From Aquiflexum sp041751335 (lineage in GTDB: Bacteria; Bacteroidota; Bacteroidia; Cytophagales; Cyclobacteriaceae), in assembly GCF_041751335.1 (NCBI RefSeq), contig NZ_JBGSXS010000148.1, positions 1 through 64,000 of the forward strand: a stretch of 64,000 nt of DNA, in the 5' to 3' direction. The position numbers and the translations under genes are program-made. The notes beneath the pieces were generated by a model that did no database searches, was not told the DNA's origin, and saw nothing but the letters and a program-made list of their open reading frames with translations. Position 1 is the stretch's first letter. Each line of letters opens with the position of its first letter. Below are positions 1 to 8,357 of the stretch, one piece after another.

Positions 1-99
1 ATTATTCAGTGGGCTTGACTGATGATTGAAATAAATCATTCAGGAAATCAACAAAACCCTAATTGACAAGCTGTTAGAAAAAAAATAGTTTCAAAGGTT

Positions 100-1122
100 T
101 CAAAAGCCCATACTGAACAAGGTGACAGATGGCCCATTAAACTCCAAGGAAGGCTGCTTGACTATCGGGACAAGACGATCACCGAAATTATACCTGTCCA
201 AAGCATGCCTGGTCAAGTTCCTGGCACTTCTCCTATATTGACTGGAAGCTATACCTAAGCCTATATTGGTAAAGATCAAAGGTATCAATAGGTTGCTTGG
301 GGTGGAGGACTGGAACTGAGGAGAAATAATATAAGCAATCACCACAATATCCACCGCCAAACTAGTCATATCTAAACCAAAACTGATTTTTTGTTGGTTC
401 AGGGCTTTTCGATAATCTGCATAAACTTTTGGTTTTTCTTCCATCAGGGTTCTTATCCTCGCTTTATCCAATAGATTTGGACCATCATAGATATCAATTT
501 TTTCTCCAAAGAAGTTTTGTCTGAAATCCATTTTCAGATAAACACTTCCCAATTGGTCCTGATTAACCAAATAATTGTGGTTTTCAATAAGGCCATTGAT
601 TTTTCTGACCCCTTGCCTGTTCATTTGCCTTCCGATCCCCGATGTGATTCCACCACCAATAGTCATAAAGAACCAATTTCTTACAATATCATTGTTCAGC
701 CCGCTTCTGTTGTTATACACATAACCCAAGGCACCAAGTACTAGTGCTTGCCCACCAATTCCAAGAAAAGTACCTGAGATAGTCTTGGTATGGGTTTGCG
801 CAAATAAATTGGCGTCACCCGGAATGATCTCCATATATGCCCTGACTTCCTTGGAACCGGCCTTAGTCCCTTCAATAAAATAAACTGGATTTCCAAAAAA
901 GTTTTCCCTCAAACTGATGATCGGATAATCCTTGTATTTGCTTTCAGAGAAATATTCAAAGCTTGTGTCTTGGCCGTGCGATACTATTGAAAAAAAACAT
1001 AAAAATAATACACTCAAGATTTTTCTGGATTTGAATAAAAATTGGGAATTGAAATGAAGAATACGGAAAGTCTTCAAAATGTTACTCCCAAAAAAAGATA
1101 TACCAGTCTGATTATTTAACAT
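100..1122 (-). CDS. Exported/membrane protein of unknown function, paralogue A
   Basis: I do not recognise this 340-residue family. A basic N-terminus is followed by a hydrophobic stretch ending around residue 50 (SVLFLCFFSIVSHGQ), which looks like a signal peptide. The mature part begins DTSFEYFSESKY and contains KEVRAYMEIIPGDAN near residues 90-105. Three or four further hydrophobic segments follow (about residues 120-160, 250-270 and 280-300), then a conserved C-terminus, ARNLTRHALDRYNFGDR. The protein at 1880-2884 shares all of these blocks, so the two are clear paralogues separated only by a Uma2 gene on the other strand. Both lie downstream, on the same strand, of the double-glycine peptide/C39 exporter cassette. 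A role in that system is only an inference from position. Confidence 0.7.
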   Translation of the reverse strand: MLNNQTGISFFGSNILKTFRILHFNSQFLFKSRKILSVLFLCFFSIVSHGQDTSFEYFSESKYKDYPIISLRENFFGNPVYFIEGTKAGSKEVRAYMEIIPGDANLFAQTHTKTISGTFLGIGGQALVLGALGYVYNNRSGLNNDIVRNWFFMTIGGGITSGIGRQMNRQGVRKINGLIENHNYLVNQDQLGSVYLKMDFRQNFFGEKIDIYDGPNLLDKARIRTLMEEKPKVYADYRKALNQQKISFGLDMTSLAVDIVVIAYIISPQFQSSTPSNLLIPLIFTNIGLGIASSQYRRSARNLTRHALDRYNFGDRLVPIVKQPSLEFNGPSVTLFSMGF

Positions 1123-1233
1123 ACCAATAACAAATGATTAATATAACTTTTAACTAATATCAACTATAAATATAAAAAAATTAAAACCTTAATTAGAAAC
1201 CCGACAAATTTAATTTTTCCCTAAATTAGGCCT

Positions 1234-1845
1234 ATGGAAAATGAGGAAGAAAAAAACATGGTCAAAGAACCCTATTCCCGTTATGGGCTCTATTCCTATG
1301 CCGATTATCTAACTTGGGACATAGACCATATGGTGGAACTGATCAAAGGAAAAGTATTCAGACAGGCCGCAGCAGCACCTAGGAGGTTACATCAGGAAGT
1401 CTCCGGGAGAATATTTGCCAAATTGTTTATCCATTTGGAAAAAAAAGAATGCAAGGTCTACTCAGCCCCCTTCGATGTCCGCCTTCCTGCGAAATCCAAA
1501 AGGCATGAGGACATCCGAACCGTTGTACAGCCTGATATCTGTGTGGTATGCGATGCGGAAAAACTGGATGAATTGGGCTGTGTAGGTGCCCCTGACCTGA
1601 TTATGGAAATTCTATCCCCAAGCAATAATAAAAAAGAGCTCCAGAACAAATATGAGGTATATGAGGAAAGTGGTGTCAGGGAATACTGGATTATCCATCC
1701 TTATGAAAAAACACTGTTGGTCTATACGCTTGCTGATGGAAAATATATTCCTTCCAAACTTTTCACTTTAGGTGATCATGTGGCTTCCGGATGTATAGAA
1801 GGATTTGTGTTGGATTTGGAGGAATTGTTTACAGGGCTTGATTGA
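1234..1845 (+). CDS. Uma2 family (PD-(D/E)XK-like) protein, intact copy
   Basis: This 203-residue protein has the Uma2 pattern: PDICVV around residues 100-105, PDLIMEILSPSN at about 120-131, and KYEVYEESGVREYWIIHP at about 139-156. These correspond to the acidic and lysine positions of the restriction-endonuclease-like fold in this family. Uma2 proteins are common in Cytophagales and cyanobacteria and are annotated as putative nucleases; their role is unproven. A second copy at 7631-8249 is about 90% identical by my residue count but is frameshifted. The gene lies on the opposite strand between two paralogous unknown genes. An internal ATG at codon 9 is also present in the other copy, so the exact start is slightly uncertain. 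Confidence 0.88.
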   Translation: MENEEEKNMVKEPYSRYGLYSYADYLTWDIDHMVELIKGKVFRQAAAAPRRLHQEVSGRIFAKLFIHLEKKECKVYSAPFDVRLPAKSKRHEDIRTVVQPDICVVCDAEKLDELGCVGAPDLIMEILSPSNNKKELQNKYEVYEESGVREYWIIHPYEKTLLVYTLADGKYIPSKLFTLGDHVASGCIEGFVLDLEELFTGLD

Positions 1846-1879
1846 TAATGAATTCTTCTTACTATTTATTTGATCCGAT

Positions 1880-2884
1880 TTAAAAACTCCTGCTGAATAA
1901 GGTGAACGAAGGCCCTGAAAACTCCATGGATGGTTGCCTGACTACAGGTACATAACGATTACCGAAATTATACCTGTCAAGTGCATGTCTAGTCAGGTTC
2001 CTTGCGCTTCTTTTAAATTGGTTGGATGCAATACCCAAGCCAAGACCGGTAAAAACAAATGGAATCAACAGGCTGTTTTGAGTGGAGGGTTGAGACCGGG
2101 GAGAAACTATATATGTAAGGGTCAATAGACTCACAACCAATCCGGTCAGGTCCAAGCCTAAAACAACTTTCTGTTTGTTCAATGCCTTTTTGTAATCTGC
2201 ATACATTTCTGGCTTTTCTTCCATCAGTGTTCTTATCCTCGCTTTATCCAACAGGTTTGGACCATCATAGATATCTATTTTTTCTCCTATAAAATTTAAT
2301 CTCACATCCATCCTGAGGTAAGGCCCGGTAATGTTCTCTCTTGCTACAAGATAATTATAGTTTTCAATCAATTTTGAATTTTTGCGCTTGGCATTTGTCA
2401 CCATAGATGAACCTATTGTAGTTAATGTAACTCCTGACGCATTAGTAAAAAGCCAGGGACGTATATTTTGTGGGGTAAGTTCATTTGTAAATAAAAATAC
2501 CCCTGTCCCTGTTATTACTGCAAGTGCGGCATAGCGCAAGGCTGAACCTACTGCCAGTTTTGTATTGTTGTTGCCAAACTCATTGGCATCACCCGGCATG
2601 ATTTCCATAAATGCCCTAACTTCCTTAGGTCTTGATTTGACCCCATCAATTAAGTAGACAGGCTGGTTAAAGAAATTTTCTTTGAAAGTGATAATTGGAT
2701 AGCCGGAATATTTCTGATCGGAGAAATATTCAAAACTTGTATCCTGGGCATTTAGATTGATGGGAGAATAGAAAAGAATAATCATCACAATCATAAGCCA
2801 AAAAACGCCAAATCCGATTTTCAGGAAATTGGCGAGAGCTTTTGAAAATGAAATTTTTGCAATTTTATTTAGTGGAAAATCCAT
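1880..2884 (-). CDS. Exported/membrane protein of unknown function, paralogue B
   Basis: This 334-residue paralogue of the protein at 100-1122 shares DTSFEYFSD, the KEVRAFMEIMPGDAN block, KIDIYDGPNLLDKARIRTLMEEKP and the C-terminal ARNLTRHALDRYNFG. The N-terminus is a long hydrophobic segment (about residues 22-46) ending in NLNAQ, consistent with a cleavable signal. Several later hydrophobic stretches suggest membrane association. The gene starts 95 nt after the end of the C39 ABC exporter gene on the same strand, so it could be co-transcribed with the peptide cassette. No family name or biochemical function can be given from sequence alone. Confidence 0.7.
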   Translation of the reverse strand: MDFPLNKIAKISFSKALANFLKIGFGVFWLMIVMIILFYSPINLNAQDTSFEYFSDQKYSGYPIITFKENFFNQPVYLIDGVKSRPKEVRAFMEIMPGDANEFGNNNTKLAVGSALRYAALAVITGTGVFLFTNELTPQNIRPWLFTNASGVTLTTIGSSMVTNAKRKNSKLIENYNYLVARENITGPYLRMDVRLNFIGEKIDIYDGPNLLDKARIRTLMEEKPEMYADYKKALNKQKVVLGLDLTGLVVSLLTLTYIVSPRSQPSTQNSLLIPFVFTGLGLGIASNQFKRSARNLTRHALDRYNFGNRYVPVVRQPSMEFSGPSFTLFSRSF

Positions 2885-2979
2885 GAATTTTTAATTATTG
2901 TTTCAATAAATCTTTATGATGAATTTAAAACCAATAGTTTAAAAGACCTAAGTTTCATATTCTCAAAGAAAGTAATTTT

Positions 2980-5151
2980 CTACAAAACCATTGTATCCCT
3001 ATAAGCCAATGACAGCAGATTATCTTTTTGAAGGAGCTCAGAAGGAAGTCCTTTATTCGATATAACTCCATTTTCAAGTATATATACAAAATCAGATTGC
3101 AAAGCTGGACGGATTTTATGGGTAACCAATAACATCGGCATGATAGCCTTTAGTTTTTGGAGCAACTCCAACATCATGTTTTCTGTATTTCTATCCATGG
3201 CTCCGGTAAATTCATCCAATAACAGAATTTTGGGTTGGTGGTAGAGCGCTCTAGCCAGTGCCACAAGTTGTTTCTGTCCTCCCGATAGATTTATTCCTTC
3301 TTCGCCTACCAAAGTCATATACCCCTGTGGCATGGATTCAAAAAAATTACCCATACCTATTTCCTTACAAAACCCCATAACAGCATCCCCATGTGTATTG
3401 ATGTCATCAAGACATATGTTTTCCAATAAAGTTCCATTAAAAATCTTTGTCTCCTGAGCAACGTAACCTATAGATCTTCTCCAATCACCTGTATTTAGGT
3501 CTCCCAATTTCAGGCTTCCATTGATAAAAATATTTCCCGAACCGGCATCGTAGAATTTCATCAAGATCTGAAGTAAGGTACTTTTCCCTCCACCACTTTC
3601 TCCCAACAGGGTAATAAGTTTTCCTTTTTCGATGGAAAGATTTATATCTTTCAACAAACTTTTTCTACCCGGAAATCTGAAATTAATGTTTTTTACATCA
3701 AGGGTATGAATATTCTCCGGAACAGGATGTACAGCATGTATAGATTCCGGTTTGGCCGACACAAACTCATACATCCGGTCAAAAGCTATTTTTGCCTCCT
3801 GAAGCTGAATATTGGCCATGGCGAGTTTGCCCACAGCCGGAATGATCATTCCGGAAAAACCAAGTATGGCCACCATTTCACCAATCTGAAGTTCGGTCAG
3901 TAAAACCAAATGGGAAGAATATGCCAATACCGAAACCATAAAAACAATTCCCAGTAAATTGGAAACCAAACCAAAGCTAATCCCAAGATTACCTAGCTTA
4001 AATACCTGTTCCTGAAAATATCCATAAATATTTCCATTTAGTTTTTCATAGTTAACTTCTTTGTTCAGTGCCTTTATGCTTCCAACCCCTTGTAAAGTAT
4101 CGATGTAGTGGCTCTCAGTAAGGGAATAAGATTTCATCACAGATTGCTGATGGGAACTGATAGGCTTATGGAAATGATACACCAAGAAAAAATAAAATGG
4201 CAAGACCACTGATACCAAAAGACCAATCGGATTTGAATACAAATAAACTGCCATTAGAGTGACTATCACAAGCAAAACTTCCACTACTATTTCACTGACA
4301 AGAAAAGATACTGCCTGCTGGATCCTCCGCGTATCATTCATTCTGGCAACCATGTCTCCGGTTTTCCGGTTATCAAAAAAACTTTTCGGAAGTCGAAGTA
4401 AGCTACCATAAAATCCTGAAATCATCCGTAAGTTAAAATCCTTACTTTGCTTGACCAATAACCTCCCTCTTACATAGCTAATAAGCGACCTTCCCAGCAA
4501 CAAAATACCCACCAAAACCATCCCTACTACCAGTTTTTCAGTCTGCCTTTCAGGTAGAATCTCGTCAATAAGCTTTTGGGAAAAAATGGAAGTCGTCAAA
4601 CCCAATACGGTGACCATAATACCCAACACAATCGAGGCTCCAAATACAGGCATATCCTCATGGACCATATCAATGATCCATTTTTTCTTCTGTGAATTTT
4701 GTGTGCTTTTTAGCTCAAATGATTCATTAGGATAAAGTGAGAGCAATGCTTTTGACTTCCATAGCATGTCCAATTCTGCCAATTCCATAAAGACCAGTCC
4801 TTTATCAGGATCCAAAAAAATATACTTCCCATTCAGAAATCCATGGTAAATGACATAATGTTGCCTTTTTTCCTCCAAGACTACATGCAAAATCGCAGGT
4901 GAATTCAGAGATTTCAATTGTGTTGTTTCCGTAGCCTCCAAGGGTTCTGCCTGCAATCCTAAAACCCGGGCCGTTTGATAAAGTCCCAATAATGTAGTAC
5001 CCTGTTTGTTGGTCCCGCTTGCTTCCCTTAAGCTCTCCAAACTACAATCTCCCCCAAAAAACCGGACAAGGGAAACCATACAGGCGACTCCACAATCAGA
5101 TTGATCCTGTTGCTTTACATATGACTTTCGGATTGCCTTCAGATCAACCAT
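2980..5151 (-). CDS. C39 peptidase-containing ABC exporter (bacteriocin-type, PCAT)
   Basis: This 723-residue half-transporter would cleave double-glycine leaders and export the released peptide across the inner membrane. The N-terminal C39 domain (about 1-130) has the papain-like set: Q14, C20 in SDCGVACM, H98 in QHYVIYHG and D114. A six-helix ABC exporter domain follows at about 165-450. The nucleotide-binding domain has Walker A GESGGGKST (about 515), signature LSGGQKQ (about 622), Walker B ILLLDEF (about 643) and switch His in LVTHK. Its expected substrate, a 59-residue peptide with a GG leader, is encoded at the head of the same operon (7107-7286). The thioredoxin-like gene ends 3 nt before this start. 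No HlyD-type fusion protein or outer-membrane channel is visible nearby. Confidence 0.95.
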   Translation of the reverse strand: MVDLKAIRKSYVKQQDQSDCGVACMVSLVRFFGGDCSLESLREASGTNKQGTTLLGLYQTARVLGLQAEPLEATETTQLKSLNSPAILHVVLEEKRQHYVIYHGFLNGKYIFLDPDKGLVFMELAELDMLWKSKALLSLYPNESFELKSTQNSQKKKWIIDMVHEDMPVFGASIVLGIMVTVLGLTTSIFSQKLIDEILPERQTEKLVVGMVLVGILLLGRSLISYVRGRLLVKQSKDFNLRMISGFYGSLLRLPKSFFDNRKTGDMVARMNDTRRIQQAVSFLVSEIVVEVLLVIVTLMAVYLYSNPIGLLVSVVLPFYFFLVYHFHKPISSHQQSVMKSYSLTESHYIDTLQGVGSIKALNKEVNYEKLNGNIYGYFQEQVFKLGNLGISFGLVSNLLGIVFMVSVLAYSSHLVLLTELQIGEMVAILGFSGMIIPAVGKLAMANIQLQEAKIAFDRMYEFVSAKPESIHAVHPVPENIHTLDVKNINFRFPGRKSLLKDINLSIEKGKLITLLGESGGGKSTLLQILMKFYDAGSGNIFINGSLKLGDLNTGDWRRSIGYVAQETKIFNGTLLENICLDDINTHGDAVMGFCKEIGMGNFFESMPQGYMTLVGEEGINLSGGQKQLVALARALYHQPKILLLDEFTGAMDRNTENMMLELLQKLKAIMPMLLVTHKIRPALQSDFVYILENGVISNKGLPSELLQKDNLLSLAYRDTMVL

Positions 5152-5154
5152 TTT

Positions 5155-5673
5155 CTATTCAATTAATTCCAATAATTTTTCAGCCTTAACCGCTCCTTTG
5201 AATGTTGCCAAATGCTTCCTGTCCTTACCGTAAACAATTGTGCCTGGAATAGATTGAAAACCGAAAATATTGGAAAACTCCAAGGAGACATCCTGCAAAA
5301 AAACTACCTGAGGTATATTCCAGAGACTAAATTCTCTGGCAAATTCCATCATATCTTTTTTCTCTTCTGAGGATACAAAAACCAATGTGCTTCCTCGAAA
5401 ACTGTCAATATTTTTAGCTATCTGCATAGCCTCATACCGGCAGAAATCACATGTGGAATTAACATGGAAAATAAAAACCATTTTCCCTTGAGGCAAATCT
5501 CTATCACTATAATATTCATCACTTGAAATGGATTGGAATTGAAAAGGCGGTAAAACGGATATTCGGTCCAAGGTTTCATTCTTTTCCTCAATTTTCCCAA
5601 TAATCATAATACCCATAATGGAAACAAAAATGAAAGGGACTATTACCAAAATAAATTTAACCTGTTTCTTCAT
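5155..5673 (-). CDS. Membrane-anchored thioredoxin-like (TlpA/AhpC-TSA type) protein
   Basis: This 172-residue protein has one N-terminal transmembrane helix (about residues 6-26, no lipobox) and a periplasmic thioredoxin-fold domain. The redox motif is C75-DF-C78 in STCDFCRYE. The cis-proline region is QSIPGTIVYG near 145-155. It sits between a polytopic membrane protein (ATGA overlap) and the C39 exporter (3-nt gap). A thiol-disulfide role acting on the cassette peptide, which has two cysteines in its mature part, is a reasonable inference. A general TlpA-like reductase is the alternative. Confidence 0.85.
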   Translation of the reverse strand: MKKQVKFILVIVPFIFVSIMGIMIIGKIEEKNETLDRISVLPPFQFQSISSDEYYSDRDLPQGKMVFIFHVNSTCDFCRYEAMQIAKNIDSFRGSTLVFVSSEEKKDMMEFAREFSLWNIPQVVFLQDVSLEFSNIFGFQSIPGTIVYGKDRKHLATFKGAVKAEKLLELIE

Positions 5674-6299
5674 GGGCTAATATTCAATATTAAATAAGTC
5701 ACAAAAACAACCCAGCATGCCATTAAGGAACCATAAGAAAAAAAAGTGGTTTTAAGGGACTTTGAAAAACCCAAGTCGAGATTGTCGGATATCAAAAAGG
5801 CCAATACCAATATGTATACTATTTCATAAAGATTAATAGATTTCAGAAAATAATTCAGGTAATCTATACCAATTTCCTGACCAAGCAAACCATATAGCGA
5901 TACCGGTGAAAAATGTTGGATAAACGCAAGGGTAAGGTCAGGTTTTGCTATAAAAACAAGCAAATTTACCGCCTTCTCTATCACAAAAATAAGCTCGGCA
6001 ATACAAACAGAACTGAAGATAATTGCCAAAGATTTGGTTCCTTCTATGGAATTAACGAAAAACAAACCTGTATATATTATAAGGCTAATTGCTGTGGTCT
6101 TTATTATAAGTTGTATGAAAATAAATATAGTTGGAAACAAATATTTATACTTCCAGTTTAAATTTTCTTTGTTTTTATTTATAATATCTAATACCTCATC
6201 ATCATAAGAAGCATAAAATAAAGATTCATAATCGATATTGAACCTTAAAAAATAAAATATTGTAAATTTCAGCAAAATCAGAATTAAAAATGTTTTCAC
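5670..6299 (-). CDS. Polytopic membrane protein of the GG-peptide cassette
   Basis: This 209-residue protein has about five hydrophobic helices: near residues 3-20, 53-78, 88-115, 155-175 and 188-206. I recognise no family with certainty; the topology recalls Yip1-like proteins. It contains no cysteine pair typical of VKOR or MauE redox proteins. Its stop codon overlaps the start of the thioredoxin-like gene (ATGA), and it starts 55 nt after the lipocalin-like gene. Tight packing argues for a role in peptide export, maturation or self-protection; immunity proteins of small peptides are often polytopic. That role is inference from context. Confidence 0.75.
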   Translation of the reverse strand: MKTFLILILLKFTIFYFLRFNIDYESLFYASYDDEVLDIINKNKENLNWKYKYLFPTIFIFIQLIIKTTAISLIIYTGLFFVNSIEGTKSLAIIFSSVCIAELIFVIEKAVNLLVFIAKPDLTLAFIQHFSPVSLYGLLGQEIGIDYLNYFLKSINLYEIVYILVLAFLISDNLDLGFSKSLKTTFFSYGSLMACWVVFVTYLILNISP

Positions 6300-6354
6300 A
6301 GCTATTATTTTCTAATTTGGATGATTAAAATAATCGGGTTTTAAATCAAACTGC

Positions 6355-7068
6355 TTAATTCCTAATAAGAATATATTTAATGTCCTCTTTCTCAAGAATT
6401 AAAGTATCATTTACTATTAAATATTCATATATCAAATTTGAACCTGAAGCCGGATGGCCAGTTTCTATTGATAATATCAGTTTGTTTGATACAGTCCGCC
6501 AATTCATATCTGGGACAAATTGAGTAATACCAAGTTTTTTCATTTCAGAAAGTGTTCTAATATCTGAAACAACTCTACCATCTTCAAGGTATGTCCTCTT
6601 ATATCCTTGTTTTACTTCTTTACTATTAAATTTTACATTTTTTTTATAGGCTTCAACTGTTTTCCAAGTACCAACTAAATTCCAATCTTTATCATTTGTA
6701 TTTTTAAATAGGGCAAATAAATCCAAATCAAGTTTTTTCGAAATTTTTTTTAATTGATATTGCTTTTCACCTAAAATTGAAGTCAAAACCATATATTTTC
6801 CATTTAATTCTATTGAAGTTGGTGTTTCTTCTATTATCAAACCTTCATGATCTTGAAATTGAATTATACCATCTTCAATAAACCCAAAAAATGGAGTTTT
6901 ATCAATACCATTGAAAGAATAGGATCCAAATACAAGATTTGATTCTACTTTTAGTATGATACAAATTTTCTTATTTAGGAAATTCCCAAAATAAACCCCA
7001 CTCTCATCATTTGGCGTGAATCCAAATAAAATATTGTAAAATACAAATATATTAATCAATAATTTCAT
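6355..7068 (-). CDS. Exported lipocalin-like protein of the GG-peptide cassette
   Basis: This 237-residue protein starts with a short signal-like segment (MKLLINIFVFYNILFGF) without a lipobox. The C-terminal half (about 130-237) looks like a lipocalin-type barrel. It begins WNLVGTWKTVEAYKK, has mid-region strands, and ends YEYLIVNDTLILEKEDIKYILIRN, a pattern common in Bacteroidetes lipocalin-like proteins. The N-terminal half is beta-rich (GVYFGNFLNKK, GSYSFNG) with no clear family. It starts 38 nt after the stop codon of the double-glycine peptide gene. Binding of a hydrophobic ligand or of the peptide is possible but unproven. Local base composition is more AT-rich than in the housekeeping genes. 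Confidence 0.75.
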   Translation of the reverse strand: MKLLINIFVFYNILFGFTPNDESGVYFGNFLNKKICIILKVESNLVFGSYSFNGIDKTPFFGFIEDGIIQFQDHEGLIIEETPTSIELNGKYMVLTSILGEKQYQLKKISKKLDLDLFALFKNTNDKDWNLVGTWKTVEAYKKNVKFNSKEVKQGYKRTYLEDGRVVSDIRTLSEMKKLGITQFVPDMNWRTVSNKLILSIETGHPASGSNLIYEYLIVNDTLILEKEDIKYILIRN

Positions 7069-7106
7069 ATCTATTTTAAATATAAAATAAGAGTGGGGAT
7101 TTCAAA

Positions 7107-7286
7107 TCATTGGTAAGATGTAGTACAATGAACAAGGGCAGCAAAGGATGCCGCCCAATAAAGGAAATTTTCCTCAGAGGGATCATTTTGGAAGGCATCC
7201 CACATTTGATCATGGATTACTGCGAAACCAAAACAAACAGTTCCTCCACTCAAATTCTCCATTTTTTCAATACTTAAAGTTTTCAT
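7107..7286 (-). CDS. Double-glycine leader peptide precursor (bacteriocin/natural-product-like), 59 aa
   Basis: This small gene encodes 59 residues. The first 15, MKTLSIEKMENLSGG, match the double-glycine leader consensus: L and S at -12/-11, hydrophobic residues at -7 (M) and -4 (L), and GG at -2/-1. Cleavage after GG would release a 44-residue peptide starting TVCFGFAVIHD and ending LVHCTTSYQ. It has two cysteines (mature positions 3 and 39) and is rich in aromatic and small hydrophobic residues (FLYWAASFAALVH). The C39 exporter at 2980-5151 is the obvious processing and export partner, and a CxxC thioredoxin-like protein lies between them. No lanthipeptide, radical-SAM or other modification enzyme is adjacent. 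An unmodified, disulfide-containing bacteriocin or signalling peptide is the simplest reading. The sequence is seen directly; activity is inferred. Confidence 0.85.
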   Translation of the reverse strand: MKTLSIEKMENLSGGTVCFGFAVIHDQMWDAFQNDPSEENFLYWAASFAALVHCTTSYQ

Positions 7287-7332
7287 GATTTTTGTTTGTA
7301 AAAAGTGAATAATAATTAAAAGACAATTGAAC

Positions 7333-7366
7333 TTAAGGATTGGGAATCAATAATCCAAATCCTTAA
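7333..7366 (-). promoter_or_regulatory. Inverted repeat in the presumed 5' leader of the GG-peptide gene
   Basis: The arms TTAAGGATT (7333-7341) and AATCCTTAA (7358-7366) are perfectly complementary over 9 bp with a 16-nt loop. The stem can extend inward by GG/CC with a one-base bulge. It lies 47-80 nt upstream of the peptide start. It may be an operator or an mRNA hairpin. No U-tract follows, so it is not an intrinsic terminator. Confidence 0.45.
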
Positions 7367-7439
7367 CTTGCTGATCATCAATAACTCATATGAATTTGTA
7401 CTATTTCAATAGTAATAAGCAGAACAATATTCTAATTAC

Positions 7440-7468
7440 TTCGTTTTCACCCCCCCCATTCAAACGAA
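7440..7468. repeat. Inverted repeat enclosing an 8-C tract
   Basis: Arms TTCGTTT (7440-7446) and AAACGAA (7462-7468) enclose a loop containing eight consecutive C residues (7450-7457). It lies between two divergent genes. Homopolymer C tracts can vary in length, but no coding or promoter link could be established. Confidence 0.35.
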
Positions 7469-7630
7469 TAATTATGTAAATTAAAAAATAACAGAACAAT
7501 CAATCTTATTTAAATTATTTTAAAAATATTTATAGTACAATTTAAATGGATATTGGATTTTAGAACCTTATTTGGTCTTTTATTACTATTACTTGGTTAA
7601 TCCAAAAATCATTTTCATTAACTTAGATAT

Positions 7631-8249
7631 ATGGAAGAGGATGAAGAAAAAAACATGGTTAAAGAACCCTATTCCCATTACGGATTGTATACCTATGCCG
7701 ATTACCTGACTTGGGAAATAGACCATATGGTCGAACTGATCAAAGGAAAGGTTTTTAAACAGGCTGCAGCTGCACCAAGAAGGATCCATCAGGAGCTCTC
7801 TGGGAGAATATTTGCCAAATTGTTTATCCATTTGGAAAAATAAAGAATACAAGGTTTATTCAGCCCCCTTTGATGTCCGCCTTCCTGCGAAATCCAAAAA
7901 GCATGAAGACATTACCACTGTAGTGCAGCCGGATATCTGTGTAGTCTGTGATCCGGAAAAACTGGATGAATTGGGCTATGTTGGTGCCTCTGACCTGATT
8001 ATGGAAATCCTCTCCCCAAGCAACAATAAAAAAGAACTCCAAAACAAATATGAGGTATATGAGGAAAGTGGTGTCAGGGAATATTGGATTATCCATCCTT
8101 ATGAAAAAACGCTTTTGGTCTATACACTGTCCGACGGAAAATATATTCCTTCCAAACTTTTTACTTTGGGGGACCATGTGGAATCTGGGTGTATAGATGG
8201 ATTTGTGTTGGATTTGGATGAGTTGTTTGAGGGACTGGATGGGGTTTAA
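7631..8249 (+). pseudogene. Uma2 family protein, second copy, frameshifted
   Basis: The first 70 codons match the intact Uma2 gene at 1234-1845, then the frame hits TAA at 7841-7843. The remaining 132 or so codons continue in the +1 frame to 8249. The intact copy reads a continuous A-run where this one has an extra T at 7841, so a single-base insertion explains the break. About 19 of 203 residues differ between the copies by my count, including a change of GAPDLI to GASDLI. It is a recent pseudogene, a programmed or phase-variable frameshift, or a sequencing error in the A-rich run; the read-out alone cannot decide. Confidence 0.85.
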
Positions 8250-8357
8250 TACTTTTTTGGCTATTAAATAATTCAAAAACAATAAATCAGTATATTGAGA
8301 AATTAAATAATATGAGTTTTCAAAATCTCTTGAATGATTTAAATCGTTATTTATCCT

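Larger units (their letters stand above)
7287..7630. other. AT-rich divergent intergenic region upstream of the GG-peptide gene
   Basis: This 344-nt gap separates the minus-strand peptide operon from the plus-strand Uma2 copy. It holds two inverted repeats (7333-7366 and 7440-7468) and a run of eight C residues inside the second. No further coding sequence and no second GG-leader peptide were found. I could not place a convincing TTTG/TAnnTTTG promoter for either flanking gene. Confidence 0.6.

Noticed and set aside
7300..7400. Second small peptide gene on the minus strand (MISKLRIWIID)
   Set aside because: It lacks a GG leader, lies inside the hairpin region and has no start context.
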